64,000 bases of DNA from Geoalkalibacter subterraneus (GTDB lineage: Bacteria > Desulfobacterota > Desulfuromonadia > Desulfuromonadales > Geoalkalibacteraceae): NCBI RefSeq assembly GCF_000827125.1, contig NZ_CP010311.1, positions 248,001 through 312,000 on the forward strand. Reading direction: 5' to 3'. Under the pieces are notes generated by a model. It was not told the origin of the DNA, ran no database searches, and saw only the letters and a list, made by a program, of their open reading frames with translations. This document shows, in pieces, positions 46,502-54,914 of the stretch (position 1 is the stretch's first letter; each line of letters opens with the position of its first letter). The position numbers and the translations under genes are program-made.

Positions 46502-46620
46502 GATAAGTCCCCTTTGTGCAGGAGATCGCCAATGTATTTCCGCAGTCGTCGCGCCATTTGTCCGCCGCCGACAAAGAGTAGCCGTTTGGCGCTGATATGG
46601 ATCAGAAAGGGATAGTAGCC
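46498..46620 (-). pseudogene. Fragment of a precorrin-2 dehydrogenase (Met8/CysG N-terminal type)
   Basis: Between cbiP and cbiA, in a frame different from both, the minus strand reads GYYPFLIHISAKRLLFVGGG, then QMARRLRKYIG, and stops at the cbiA start. This fits the opening of Met8/CysG-N proteins (YYP...L.VGGG..A.RK), which bind NAD+ and oxidise precorrin-2 to sirohydrochlorin. No start codon is found for the fragment, and the rest of the roughly 200-residue domain is missing. I infer a deletion remnant. Confidence 0.6.
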
Positions 46621-48089
46621 GAATCTAACAGCAGCCCCTCCAGCATGGCGTCGATGTCGCAGTGTTCTTCCAGGGTTTTGGCCAGAAGATCCAGTTGACG
46701 CTCTTTTTCACCCCGATAATCCACGACAGGCAGGGACAGTTGCAACAGATCGGACAGAGCCTGCAGATTGGCAGCACTGTCAAAGAGTCCGTGCAGGTAG
46801 GTTCCGAAAATGCGCCTACGACCATCCCACAGGCACAGGCCATTGGTACTGAGCTGTTCCACGCCGCTGCCGACACAGGAACGCCCCACGTGCATTTCGT
46901 AACCGCTGAGATTTTGCCCTTCCCAGCGGCCCACGCCCGCCCAGTTTCCCTTGTGCAGGGTTTTCTCCTGCGCCATGGTCGTGGTCAAAGGCAGTAGTCC
47001 CAGTCCCTGGGCCGTCCCCGGCTCCCCCTCCACGCCATGGGGGTCTTCCAGTCGTTCCCCCAGCATCTGTAAGCCGCCGCAGATACCCATGATGGGGATG
47101 CGTCCTGTCAGCTCGTGCAGAGCGGCGGCAAAACCGGAGTGGTGGAGGAATTTCAGATCGTGGAGGCTGTGCTTGCTGCCGGGCAGGATGACCAAATCGC
47201 AATCTGAAAGTTCTGCGGGGTTGTGAAGATAGGCAAGACGAACTTCTTCCATCGCTTTTAACGGGGTGAAGTCGGAGAAGTTGCTGATGTGGGGCAGGCG
47301 TACGACGCCAACGCGCAATCGGGCATTCACTTTGCTGAAATCTGAAGCCAGATCCTGAGAATCCTCCTCCTCCAGGCTCAGACGCAGCCAGGGGAGAACT
47401 CCGTGCACCGGCACCGGCACCAGGTCGGCAAACATCTCGATACCCGGCTGCAGCAGGCTGACATCACCCCGGAATTTATTGATGATAAAGCCGGCAATGA
47501 GGGTTCTGGTTTTGTCGGGTACCAGGTCGTAGGTGCCCTTAAGCCAGGCAAAAACACCGCCCCGGTCGATGTCTCCCACCACGAACACCCGCGACCCAGC
47601 GTATTGTGCCATACGCATGTTGACGATATCGGTGCCTTGCAGGTTGATTTCCGCTGGACTGCCCGCCCCTTCCAGAACGATGAAGTCGTATTCGCTGCAC
47701 AGGGAGTCGTAGGCGGCGCTTGCGATAGCGAGATTTTCGCGGGAAAGGCTATAGTATTCGCGGGCGCTGTATGCTCCCACCACACGTCCCATGCGCACCA
47801 GTTGGGAACAGGATTGTCCCTGTGGCTTCAGAAGAATCGGGTTCATACGCACATCGGGAGCCAGGCCCGCTGCTTCAGCCTGCAGAATCTGGGCGCGGCC
47901 CATTTCCAGACCATGAGCGGTCACGCCTGCGTTGAGAGCCATGTTCTGGGATTTGAAAGGCGCAACCCGCACCCCGCGTTGATGCAGCAGACGGCAGAAC
48001 CCGGCGGTGATCAAACTCTTGCCCACGCCGGAACCGGTGCCCTGGAACATGATGGATGGCACTTTGACTCTGTTTGGGGTATTCTGCAA
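46602..48089 (-). CDS. cbiP: Cobyric acid synthase
   Basis: About 495 residues. P-loop-like MFQGTGSGVGKSLITAGFCR, then LHQRGVRVAPFKSQNMALNA, EGAGSPAEINL and GDIDRGGVFA, with an amidotransferase domain holding GICGGLQMLGE (Cys nucleophile) and a C-terminal YLHGLFD. It amidates b, d, e and g positions of the corrin ring. The start is uncertain: TTG 48089 lies 11 bases after AGGAG, while GTG 48062 and ATG 48113 are alternatives. It is divergent from cbiL. Confidence 0.94.
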   Translation of the reverse strand: MQNTPNRVKVPSIMFQGTGSGVGKSLITAGFCRLLHQRGVRVAPFKSQNMALNAGVTAHGLEMGRAQILQAEAAGLAPDVRMNPILLKPQGQSCSQLVRMGRVVGAYSAREYYSLSRENLAIASAAYDSLCSEYDFIVLEGAGSPAEINLQGTDIVNMRMAQYAGSRVFVVGDIDRGGVFAWLKGTYDLVPDKTRTLIAGFIINKFRGDVSLLQPGIEMFADLVPVPVHGVLPWLRLSLEEEDSQDLASDFSKVNARLRVGVVRLPHISNFSDFTPLKAMEEVRLAYLHNPAELSDCDLVILPGSKHSLHDLKFLHHSGFAAALHELTGRIPIMGICGGLQMLGERLEDPHGVEGEPGTAQGLGLLPLTTTMAQEKTLHKGNWAGVGRWEGQNLSGYEMHVGRSCVGSGVEQLSTNGLCLWDGRRRIFGTYLHGLFDSAANLQALSDLLQLSLPVVDYRGEKERQLDLLAKTLEEHCDIDAMLEGLLLDSATIPF

Positions 48090-48126
48090 AACCTTTTTCA
48101 CTCCTATTTGCATGAGGTGCCATATA

Positions 48127-48834
48127 ATGACATCAAAAATGATCTGCGGTATCGGACTGGGTCCCGGTGACCCGGAATTGGTCACCATCAAGGCGGTACG
48201 CGCCATGGAACGGGCCGAGGTAGTGGTGGTGCCCCAGTCCGATGTGACCGGGCGCAGTATCGCCGCCGACATCGTCGCCCACTACGTTCCCGCCGAAAAA
48301 ATCCACATGTATCACTTTCCCATGACCGGCAACAAGGTTGATCTGGATTCCCGTTACAGCGCACTGGCCGCTGACATGGCTGTCTGGGCCAACGACGGAA
48401 AGCGTATCTGCTACGTGACCATTGGCGACACACCGGTTTACAGCACCTTCAACTATCTACGTGAAAAGCTGCTGGAGCGCGGGATTGTCACGGAGATGGT
48501 GCCGGGAATTTCGGCCTTTTCGGCGGCCGCCAACGCCCAGAGCCTGCCGCTGTGTGAAAAGGACGGCTCATTCTGCGTGATCGAAATGCCTGAATCAATG
48601 GCGGAGCTATCTTCCCTGTTGGAGCGTTTCACCTCGGTTGTTCTGATGAAGGTGCATAAACGACTCCCCGCCCTGTGCGAGTTTGTGCGCCAGGCCGATC
48701 TGGCACAGGCCTGGTTGTTCCAGCGGGTGACTCTTGCGGATGAACAGGTGTATGATCTGTTGACCCAGCTTCCGCCGGAATCCGCCGGTTATCTGTCGAC
48801 CGCCATTGTGCAAGGGAAGCCGAAAGAAAGTTGA
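48127..48834 (+). CDS. cbiL: Cobalt-factor II C20-methyltransferase
   Basis: 235 residues. GIGLGPGDPELVTIKAVRAM, VPQSDVTGRSIAADIV, VTIGDTPVYSTFNYL and MVPGISAFSAAANA, matching CbiL/CobI. It adds the C-20 methyl group, the first step after cobalt insertion. It stands alone on the forward strand between reverse-strand cbiP and cbiR, with only about 37 bases to the divergent cbiP start. Confidence 0.94.
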   Translation: MTSKMICGIGLGPGDPELVTIKAVRAMERAEVVVVPQSDVTGRSIAADIVAHYVPAEKIHMYHFPMTGNKVDLDSRYSALAADMAVWANDGKRICYVTIGDTPVYSTFNYLREKLLERGIVTEMVPGISAFSAAANAQSLPLCEKDGSFCVIEMPESMAELSSLLERFTSVVLMKVHKRLPALCEFVRQADLAQAWLFQRVTLADEQVYDLLTQLPPESAGYLSTAIVQGKPKES

Positions 48835-48849
48835 CGACCTTTTTCTCCA

Positions 48850-49518
48850 TCAGAGGTCGCGCAACAGGCCGATTGATTCGCGCAGCGCCTCTTCCTGAAA
48901 AATCTCCAGACAGATTGTCAGCTCTCTTTCCAGAGCAAACTGTTTGACGGTACGCAGCAGGCCGGGATCGATCCACTTGAGACTACGGTGATCGCGCCGG
49001 CCGTCGCTGCCGTGCAAATGAAGCAGGATGATCCGTTCCTGGTGCCTGGTCAGAACGGCTTCCACATCGCGCCGAAAATGAATCATGTGCCCGACATCGA
49101 CACAAAAATCGACGGGCAATGCCGCTGCTTCGTCAAACAGATGGGCATTATCCCCGCCGTTTTCGACACTGATGATCCCTTTATTTGTGCCGGCAAAAGC
49201 CTCCAACTGACAAAAAAAATCGCGCTGTGGCTGCAGGTGAAGCGTATGTGTCTGTGCCTTCAGCGGGCACAGGGAATCGACGAATTTTTGCAGCATCGGC
49301 CATGTCGCAGTGAGTGTTCCATCACGGTCGTAAGGGAGATGAACATTGTAGCGCATCGGCTCCAGCGCCAGCTGGACGACTTCGTGCTCGTCGGGCAAGT
49401 CTTGCGGCTGCCGGCTGCAGAAATAGAGCAGCTCGATTTCCTCCACCAGACCGCGCAAATATTGCACGTTATCCAGACGCTCTGCCGGAATGATAAAGGA
49501 AGGGGCCGCTATGCGCAT
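48850..49518 (-). CDS. cbiR: CbiR-like cobamide-remodelling hydrolase (AP endonuclease 2/xylose isomerase-fold)
   Basis: 222 residues beginning MRIAAPSFIIPAERLDNVQY, then a TIM-barrel with likely metal ligands at H60 (NVHLPYD), E119 (ISVENGG), D141 and H144 (CVDVGHM), H169/D172 (LHLHGSD), H177 and E205 (ICLEIF). This is the AP-endonuclease-2 superfamily pattern. Known CbiR proteins (Akkermansia) hydrolyse the nucleotide loop of cobamides so that the lower ligand can be swapped. The gene overlaps cbiB by 10 bases at the end of a B12 operon, which strongly favours CbiR over a sugar isomerase. Activity is not shown. Confidence 0.78.
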   Translation of the reverse strand: MRIAAPSFIIPAERLDNVQYLRGLVEEIELLYFCSRQPQDLPDEHEVVQLALEPMRYNVHLPYDRDGTLTATWPMLQKFVDSLCPLKAQTHTLHLQPQRDFFCQLEAFAGTNKGIISVENGGDNAHLFDEAAALPVDFCVDVGHMIHFRRDVEAVLTRHQERIILLHLHGSDGRRDHRSLKWIDPGLLRTVKQFALERELTICLEIFQEEALRESIGLLRDL

Positions 49519-50483
49519 GCATATCTCGTTGCTATGTGCAGGATGAGGTAAAAAACTGCAGCAAACAGAGTCAGCAAGGCGGTTGCACTGCTGAATAGTC
49601 CAGTCGCACCGGTAATCAGCATCGCTTCATTAATCCGGGTTCCGTTACCGATATAGGGTTTGTCCTTGCGGATGCCGAAATAGGTCGCTGTGCCGCCGAG
49701 GCGGGTATTGAGGGCGCCGGCAAAAGCGGCCATGCTATGCGCCGAGTTGGGGCTGGCGTGGGCATGACGGAAATGTCGTCCAACGCGCCAGGCATTGCCA
49801 GCGTTCAGGCGACAGCAGAACGCCGCGACGGAAATCAGCACCAGGGACAGCCGCGCCGGAATAAAGTTAAGGACGTCATCCGTTCGTGCGGCAAATTTGC
49901 CGAACCGCTCGTAGCGTTCGTTGCGGTAACCGATCATCGAATCCAAGGTACTGACGGCCTTGAACAGCATCGCTCCGGCCGCACCACCGAAGGCGGCGTA
50001 CATACTCGGTGACAGCACGCCATCGGTAAAGTTTTCCGCCACCGATTCGACGGTCGAACGAATCAACATCTCCTGATCCATCCCCGCCGTATCACGGCTG
50101 ACGATCATTGCCAGCGCCTGTCGGGCACCCTCAAGATCACCGGCAACCAGAGGTGCGTGAACTGCCAACGCATGTTGCACCATGGAGCGGGCACTGACGG
50201 AGAAAAAGATGATCAGGGTGTTGACGGCAAGATAAACGACAACATGGATACTCGCCGCCATCCACAGCAGAAGCAGGGTCGAACTGACCGCAACTGTCGT
50301 CGACAGCAGGGTCAGTAGAGCGCCGCCGGTGAAGCCGAGGGAATATAACCAATTCTCAAGCCGACGGTTCAGGCGCCCCAGCAGACAGATGGGGTGCCAC
50401 CCAGTGCGCGGATCGCCGAGGAAATGATCGAGCAGCAAAGCAACGATCACGCACAGCAGGTTGAGGGCGATGAAAGCTGTCAT
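49509..50483 (-). CDS. cbiB: Adenosylcobinamide-phosphate synthase
   Basis: 324 residues, an integral membrane protein with several helices. The hallmark segments are LLDHFLGDPRTGWHPICLLG, VSRDTAGMDQEMLIRSTVES, ENFTDGVLSPSMYAAFGG and TLDSMIGYRNERYERFGKFA. It joins adenosylcobyric acid to aminopropanol phosphate. Overlaps cobD by 4 bases, the gene that makes its aminopropanol phosphate. Confidence 0.96.
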   Translation of the reverse strand: MTAFIALNLLCVIVALLLDHFLGDPRTGWHPICLLGRLNRRLENWLYSLGFTGGALLTLLSTTVAVSSTLLLLWMAASIHVVVYLAVNTLIIFFSVSARSMVQHALAVHAPLVAGDLEGARQALAMIVSRDTAGMDQEMLIRSTVESVAENFTDGVLSPSMYAAFGGAAGAMLFKAVSTLDSMIGYRNERYERFGKFAARTDDVLNFIPARLSLVLISVAAFCCRLNAGNAWRVGRHFRHAHASPNSAHSMAAFAGALNTRLGGTATYFGIRKDKPYIGNGTRINEAMLITGATGLFSSATALLTLFAAVFYLILHIATRYACA

Positions 50484-51517
50484 GACAGCTCCCGGAACGT
50501 GCCCAGCAGCGGGGTCATGTCGTTTTTGATGCTGAAACGGATGTGCTCGCCGACAAGTCCGCCAAAGTTGCCGCAGTCACGGATCAGCACCCGGCGCGAC
50601 AGGCAATGCTGGAACAATTCCGCCGCCCGTCGCTCCAGCAACCGACAAAGGATGAAATTCACTGTTGACGGCAGAGCCTGCAGCCAGGGGAAGCTATCAA
50701 GCTCAGCGAGCAGCCGTCGCCGCTGCGCGGCAACACGTTGCGCGATCGGTCGGCAGTCGATGTCGATCAACCGCAGGCCGAGTTCCTGGGCTAGACAGTT
50801 GACGTTCCAAGGGGAAGAGCGCTGCTCCAGTTCCGTCGTTAATTTTCTATTGCAACTCAGAGTGAACCCCAGCCGCAGTCCCGGTAAGCCGTGAATTTTG
50901 GAGAAGGAGCGCAGCACCACCAAATTGTCGCTGAGATGCGACGTCAACGTGAGTGATTCTTCTTCAAGGTGGAACGGCAGGTAGGATTCATCGACGACAA
51001 AAAGGGTGGCGGGATGCCGTGCTATAAGCGCGACAAGCTCAGCGCGCAGCACGACTCCGCCGGTGGGGTTGTTGGGGTGGCACAGGAAGCAGAGTTCGCT
51101 GTCGATGCGCGCATCGCCCAAGGTAAAAGCATAATCGGGAGTGGGCGCGACAATCGTTGCGATCTCAAGGGCCGCGGCCCGGGCGTAATGTCCATAATCA
51201 CCGTAGGTCGGCGCGAAAATAGTGACCCGCTTGCCGGTAAAAAGTGCGCAGATCCGTTCGATGGCCTCAGTGGTGCCGGCGCTAACGCAGATGTTTTCCG
51301 GAGCTACCCGGTAGTGATCAGCCAGGGCCGCCCGCAGTGTGTGGCTATGCGGTTCCGGCAGGTGGGCGAGGAGACGCGGAAGGTCGAGCCCGTCCAGCAC
51401 TGCAGGCTGGATGTCGGCGACATTCGAGCTGTAATCGCGGATGTCGTCGGGACGGCAACCTAGAATGGTCGCGGCCCGGTAGATGTTTCCACCATGATTT
51501 TCCTGGGGTACGATCAT
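50480..51517 (-). CDS. cobD: L-threonine-O-3-phosphate decarboxylase (PLP-dependent)
   Basis: 345 residues of fold type I aminotransferase. HGGNIYRAATILG, a PLP phosphate site near SAGTTEAI, FLCHPNNPTGG, VVDESYLPF and RSFSKIHGLPGLRLGF (Lys binds PLP). It decarboxylates threonine phosphate to (R)-1-amino-2-propanol phosphate for CbiB. Sequence resembles histidinol-phosphate aminotransferase, but the operon context settles CobD. Confidence 0.92.
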   Translation of the reverse strand: MIVPQENHGGNIYRAATILGCRPDDIRDYSSNVADIQPAVLDGLDLPRLLAHLPEPHSHTLRAALADHYRVAPENICVSAGTTEAIERICALFTGKRVTIFAPTYGDYGHYARAAALEIATIVAPTPDYAFTLGDARIDSELCFLCHPNNPTGGVVLRAELVALIARHPATLFVVDESYLPFHLEEESLTLTSHLSDNLVVLRSFSKIHGLPGLRLGFTLSCNRKLTTELEQRSSPWNVNCLAQELGLRLIDIDCRPIAQRVAAQRRRLLAELDSFPWLQALPSTVNFILCRLLERRAAELFQHCLSRRVLIRDCGNFGGLVGEHIRFSIKNDMTPLLGTFRELS

Positions 51518-52222
51518 TTACCCTCCAAGCGCAACCGCCGCCAGCAACAACACCGCCTCGCACACTTCGCAGAGCGCGCCGAGCATGTCGCCGGTGACGC
51601 CGCCGATCATCCGCCGATACCACCACAGAATGAGGGCTAGAAACGTCAGATAAACACCGAGGATGCCGATAAAAAGCCCGAAGGGCAGCGCAAAAAAAGC
51701 CAGCGCCAGCAATATCACGCCAGGGATGACCAGCCCGGGGCGCTCACTGGCGAAGAAGGGTCTGGCCAGCCCTTCCGGACGAGCGTAGGGCAGACGTTGC
51801 ATGGCAACGACCATGGCGAAGCGGGACAGCGCCGGAACCAGTACCAGCACAGCGATCGTGTTGATATGGGCAAAAGCCACCCCCTTGGCCCCGAGCACGA
51901 TGACAATCGCCACCACCCCCATGGTTCCCGCATGGACATCCCTCATGATGGCCAGTTTTTTTTCTCGGTCACGGTGGGAGAAGAGGGCATCGGCACTGTC
52001 GCACAGGCCATCCAGATGCAGGGCGCCACTGATCACCACCAGATAGAGGACCATGACCAAGGGGCTAATGGTCGCAGGGGTTAGCCAGTGCAGCAGCGCC
52101 AGCCCCGCACCGATCAACAGCCCGACCCAGGCGAATGCGGCGGTTGCTCTGGCGCCGTCGAAGGTGGCGGGGCCCAGGCGGATAAGGGTCAGAAAATTCA
52201 GTGCGCTGAGAAATCCCCTCAT
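51518..52222 (-). CDS. cobS: Cobalamin 5'-phosphate synthase
   Basis: 234 residues, membrane-bound with about six helices. LDGLCDSADALFSHRDREKK and MRDVHAGTMGVVAI contain the conserved Asp and Gly residues. It joins AdoGDP-cobinamide and alpha-ribazole (phosphate). It overlaps cobU by 4 bases and abuts cobD. Confidence 0.95.
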   Translation of the reverse strand: MRGFLSALNFLTLIRLGPATFDGARATAAFAWVGLLIGAGLALLHWLTPATISPLVMVLYLVVISGALHLDGLCDSADALFSHRDREKKLAIMRDVHAGTMGVVAIVIVLGAKGVAFAHINTIAVLVLVPALSRFAMVVAMQRLPYARPEGLARPFFASERPGLVIPGVILLALAFFALPFGLFIGILGVYLTFLALILWWYRRMIGGVTGDMLGALCEVCEAVLLLAAVALGG

Positions 52223-52740
52223 CGGTGCACCTTGACGGGGACGGCAATGCCGCTGACCATCAGCACCACCTCATCGGCCAGTGTGGCGACGCCGCGGTTG
52301 ATTCGTGCCAGCAGAGCACAGTAGCGGCGGGTCATGGGATCGGCCGGAATCACCCCCAGGGACACTTCGTTAGTGACGATGATGGTGCGCCGCGTCGAGG
52401 TGGCGAGCCGCGACAGAAATTTATTCAGAGGTTCGTCCTCTGCTGTTTCGGTGAAAATCAGATTGCTTGCCCAGAGAGTCAAACAGTCGATAAGAATTGT
52501 GTCGCAGGCAAGATCCAGGGCGCGCTGATAGGCGTCGGCAAGCTGCAGTTGTTCCTCGAGGGTGGTGTAGGAGGCATCCCGCTCCCCCTGATGGACACGG
52601 ATTTTGCGATCCATTTCCGCATCCAGGCTGGTCGGCGCGGTGGCGATGTACGCCTTGCGTGAAGACGGAGCGGCCAGGTTAAGGGCATGATGGGTTTTAC
52701 CGCTGCCGACGCCGCCGGTGATGAGAGTTGTGTATGACAT
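52219..52740 (-). CDS. cobU: Adenosylcobinamide kinase/guanylyltransferase
   Basis: 173 residues. P-loop ITGGVGSGKTHHAL, the catalytic HQGERDASYTTLEE (His accepts GMP), DCLTLWASNL and VTNEVSLGVIPADPMTRRY. It phosphorylates and guanylylates adenosylcobinamide. Short but complete. Confidence 0.95.
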   Translation of the reverse strand: MSYTTLITGGVGSGKTHHALNLAAPSSRKAYIATAPTSLDAEMDRKIRVHQGERDASYTTLEEQLQLADAYQRALDLACDTILIDCLTLWASNLIFTETAEDEPLNKFLSRLATSTRRTIIVTNEVSLGVIPADPMTRRYCALLARINRGVATLADEVVLMVSGIAVPVKVHR

Positions 52741-52769
52741 CTTTGCGCTCCTTGTGGGGGACTCCGCCG

Positions 52770-53291
52770 CTACTTCTCTATTCCCTTTCGCGCGGCGATG
52801 CCCTGTTGAAAATAGTGCTTAACCTCGCACATTTCCGTCACCAGGTCGGCTTTCTCCACCAGTTCGGTTGGGGCGTTGCGTCCGGTCAGCACCAGTTCTG
52901 TTTGCCGTGGGCGCAGACGCAGTAGATCAACGATGTCTTCACGGGTTACCAATCCTTTGGTCAGGGCGCCGAGCAGTTCATCCAGCACGATCAGGTCGTA
53001 GTCGCCGGATGTCAATGCCTCTATCGCTTCCGCCATGCCGGTGCGGGCAAGCTGCCGATCTTCAACTGAGGGCTCGCTACGTATGAATTTACCGGTACCG
53101 AAAGCACGATGGATGATGCGATCGTTTAGAGGCTGCAGAGCGGTCCATTCCGATGAATCCCCCTTTTTCAGAAACTGACAAAAGAAGACTTTTCCTCCGG
53201 CTCCGGCGCAGCGCACCGCCAGCCCTACCGCGGCCGTGGTCTTGCCTTTACCGCTACCGGTGTAGATCTGCACATAACCCTGGCCAGGCAT
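52770..53291 (-). CDS. cobO: Corrinoid adenosyltransferase (CobO/BtuR type)
   Basis: 173 residues. Begins GYVQIYTGSGKGKTTAAVGL with a P-loop, then CQFLKKGDSSEW, VLDELLGALTKGLV and VLTGRNAPTELVEKADLVTE. It transfers the adenosyl group of ATP to cob(I)alamin-type corrinoids. Its stop abuts the cobA start. Confidence 0.96.
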   Translation of the reverse strand: MPGQGYVQIYTGSGKGKTTAAVGLAVRCAGAGGKVFFCQFLKKGDSSEWTALQPLNDRIIHRAFGTGKFIRSEPSVEDRQLARTGMAEAIEALTSGDYDLIVLDELLGALTKGLVTREDIVDLLRLRPRQTELVLTGRNAPTELVEKADLVTEMCEVKHYFQQGIAARKGIEK

Positions 53292-54011
53292 CTAAACCTC
53301 CGAGAGCATCGCGACTTCACCGATGACGATAGTGGCCGGATGGCTGATCTGTCGGTCGGCGACACAGGACAAGACCTCCTCCAGGGTGGTAGAGAAAATC
53401 CGTTCCTGCTCGGTTTCCAGATTCTGGCCGATCAGCACCGGCGTGGTGGCCGCCATGCCGTGTTTGAGCAACTGATTTCGGATGACCGGCATGTTTCTGA
53501 CTCCCATGTAGATGACGAGGGTAAAGCCGAGGTTTACCAGCGCGTCCCAGCGGTAACTGGTTTCCAGATTGTCAGCCTTGGTGTGGCCGGTGATGAAGAC
53601 CACTCCTGCCGCAGAGCGGCGATCAGTCAGGGCACTCTGGACCCGGGCGACCAGGGATGAGGCCGAGGTGACGCCGGGGATGATGGTGACGCGGGCTCCG
53701 CTGGCGCGGCCTGCTTCCACTTCCTCCACGGTGCGGGCAAAGACCGAGGTGTCACCCCCTTTGAGACGGACGACGCGCTTGCCCCGTTGCAGTTGCTCGA
53801 TAATTAACTCATTGATCTGGGCCTGGGTCCGGCAATGGGCGTCGTAGGGGCGCTTGCCGACATCCACGACTTCACAGCGGATATGCTCCCGGATGGCGGG
53901 ATGAATCAGGCGGTCGTAGAGAACGACTTCGGCACGGCGGATCGCTTCGATCCCCGCGAGGGTAATGGATTGCGCGCCCAGACCAGCGCCGACGATAATA
54001 AGTTCGCTCAT
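53292..54011 (-). CDS. cobA: Uroporphyrinogen-III C-methyltransferase
   Basis: 239 residues. Tetrapyrrole methylase with VGAGLGAQSITLAGIEAIRR, VVLYDRLIHP, VRLKGGDTSVFART, IIPGVTSAS and YMGVRNMP. The first loop lacks the usual Asp-Pro of GPGDPELLT. It makes precorrin-2, the branch point to B12 and sirohaem. There is no fused CysG N-terminal domain. Confidence 0.95.
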   Translation of the reverse strand: MSELIIVGAGLGAQSITLAGIEAIRRAEVVLYDRLIHPAIREHIRCEVVDVGKRPYDAHCRTQAQINELIIEQLQRGKRVVRLKGGDTSVFARTVEEVEAGRASGARVTIIPGVTSASSLVARVQSALTDRRSAAGVVFITGHTKADNLETSYRWDALVNLGFTLVIYMGVRNMPVIRNQLLKHGMAATTPVLIGQNLETEQERIFSTTLEEVLSCVADRQISHPATIVIGEVAMLSEV

Positions 54012-54017
54012 GTTATC

Positions 54018-54914
54018 TCACAAATCGATTGCCGCCTGTTGCGCGGCCTGTTCCAGCAGATCAAGAAAAATCGCCCGCACGGCGGGGTTCTGTCCCAGCC
54101 CTTCGAGGATGGGTGTCACCTGATATCCATCGTTCTCAAGCAGGGTCAGCCACGAGTCCTCTTCGTCCCCAGCCATGTCATTGCAGGCATGATCCCCGGC
54201 CACGTACATCAGCGGTTTTATCAGCACCTTGCGGGTTCCAGCATTGGCCAGTTTTTCTCGTACGGTTTCGAAGTCGGGCAGTCCTTCCACCAGTCCGATG
54301 CAAACCGGGATGTTGTATTCACGCCGTAGCAGGATTTCCAGTTCGTAATAAGCGCCCTGGGCCATGTGTTCATTACCGTGGCCCATGTAGATCAGGGTGG
54401 CATCAGCGGCACGGGCGTCGTCGATATCGGGTTTCAGAGCCCGCACCAGGGCGCCGAGCTGTTCGCGATGGCCAAAAGAGCCCAGCAGGGGTTTGCCGAT
54501 CGCGACCTTCTCGAAAGGCTGCCATTGAGGTTTGTGGGTTCTGATAGCACCCAGCGCTTGGACATACACAGCCAGATCACGGTACTCTTCGCCGTCAACG
54601 ATCAGGACCGGTTGCACCACGATCCGGCGATAGCCCTCATTCTGCAGGTCGGCCATGACTCCCAGTATGTTTTTGACAGTGTATATCTGCTCGGGAATAG
54701 CTGGATGTTCACGGAGATAGTTGACATCGGTGGCACGCGCATGCCACTTGCGCCGAATGATGTTGGAAGTGAAGGCCAGGCGGACAGGGACGTCGGGATA
54801 ACGCTCTTCCACCTCGTGCAGCATGGCCAGAATCGGTTCCAGGGTTGCTGGATAGGTGGTGCCGAAGGCCGCCAGGACGATAGCCGCGGGAGATTTCTGT
54901 TCGCGCTGCTTCAT
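54018..54914 (-). CDS. cbiK: Sirohydrochlorin cobaltochelatase
   Basis: 298 residues. IVLAAFGTTYPATLEPILAM, FTSNIIRRKW, IYMGHGNEHMAQGAYYELE (catalytic His) and PLMYVAGDHACNDMAGDEED (second metal His), all CbiK features. It inserts Co2+ into sirohydrochlorin. No signal peptide, so it is the cytoplasmic type, unlike the periplasmic CbiKp of Desulfovibrio. It overlaps cobT by 4 bases. Confidence 0.95.
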   Translation of the reverse strand: MKQREQKSPAAIVLAAFGTTYPATLEPILAMLHEVEERYPDVPVRLAFTSNIIRRKWHARATDVNYLREHPAIPEQIYTVKNILGVMADLQNEGYRRIVVQPVLIVDGEEYRDLAVYVQALGAIRTHKPQWQPFEKVAIGKPLLGSFGHREQLGALVRALKPDIDDARAADATLIYMGHGNEHMAQGAYYELEILLRREYNIPVCIGLVEGLPDFETVREKLANAGTRKVLIKPLMYVAGDHACNDMAGDEEDSWLTLLENDGYQVTPILEGLGQNPAVRAIFLDLLEQAAQQAAIDL

